A DNA stretch of 43,634 bases from Segatella oulorum JCM 14966 (GTDB taxonomy: Bacteria; Bacteroidota; Bacteroidia; Bacteroidales; Bacteroidaceae). Under the pieces are notes generated by a model. It was given only the letters and a program-made list of their open reading frames with translations, did no database searches and was not told the origin of the DNA. The stretch covers positions 1 through 43,634 of the forward strand of contig NZ_BAJQ01000020.1 of the NCBI RefSeq assembly GCF_000613785.1, in the 5' to 3' direction. Below, piece after piece: positions 43,620 through 43,634 of this stretch (position 1 is the first letter of the stretch; the number at the start of each line of letters is the position of its first letter). The position numbers and the translations under genes were made by a program.

Positions 43620-43634
43620 TGCGTCGTTAAAATA

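Larger units (their letters stand above)
12119..43634. mobile_element. Mu-like transposable prophage, one end outside the window
   Basis: Gene content defines it: MuA-type transposase, MuB-type ATPase, Gam-like protein, gp27/28/29/30/36-like head genes and tail genes. The low-coordinate end lies between 12089 and 12123, next to three short direct repeats that look like transposase-binding sites. The other end, with the repressor, lies past 43634. The tail lacks a sheath gene, so this is a transposable phage with a siphovirus-type tail rather than the contractile tail of Mu. It touches the CRISPR array. Confidence 0.9.

Overview
The window looks like a Bacteroidales chromosome (Prevotella/Bacteroides-like). 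Evidence: promoters of the Bacteroidetes type (-33 TTTG, -7 TAnnTTTG), no Shine-Dalgarno habit, a DUF3408 protein and MobA/MobB-type mobilisation genes, a type II-C Cas9 of 1483 aa with 47-bp CRISPR repeats, and a Mu-like phage whose proteins are of the Bacteroidetes kind.

Layout. (1) 1-1292: the end of an IS3-family element (orfA, and orfB cut by the window edge), read leftward. (2) 1335-3731: remnant of a mobilisable element: DUF3408 protein, a hairpin-rich candidate oriT, a MobA-like accessory protein and a MOBP-type relaxase. (3) 4017-12088: a complete type II-C CRISPR-Cas locus. A tracrRNA gene lies on the minus strand directly upstream of cas9, then cas9-cas1-cas2 on the plus strand, a terminator, and an array of 25 repeats and 24 spacers whose crRNAs are read from the minus strand. 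Each repeat carries a promoter-like motif, so crRNAs may be started one by one. The cas9 promoter lies beyond the tracrRNA terminator, so the cas9 leader is antisense to the whole tracrRNA. (4) About 12119-43634 and beyond: a Mu-like transposable prophage whose end abuts the array exactly where a 25th spacer would be; the leader-proximal part of the array may be displaced past the prophage.

Prophage order. Early genes read leftward from beyond the right edge (regulator, MuA-type transposase, MuB-type ATPase, RecA-like ATPase, small proteins, Gam-like end protector), followed by two head-tail genes and a membrane-protein cargo gene with its own promoter. The packaging/portal block (small and large terminase, gp36-like, portal, MuF protein with a toxin-like C-terminus) is on the plus strand at 29745-35096. 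Head, lysis and tail genes read leftward from 29572 to 15100 (protease/scaffold, capsid, amidase, spanin-like pair, tail tube, chaperone, tape measure, tail protein, S74 fibre). A cargo end follows: unknown proteins, an HTH protein, a Dam-type methylase and a thymidylate-synthase-like gene. No tail sheath gene is visible, so the tail is probably siphovirus-like.

Six prophage genes are each split by what looks like loss of one base, mostly in short homopolymers. Either the prophage is decaying or the assembly carries indel errors. Other items to follow up are an orphan structured RNA at 14075-14234 with its own promoter and terminator, two reverse-strand or independently promoted membrane-protein genes, and paired dyad operators between the divergent late operons.
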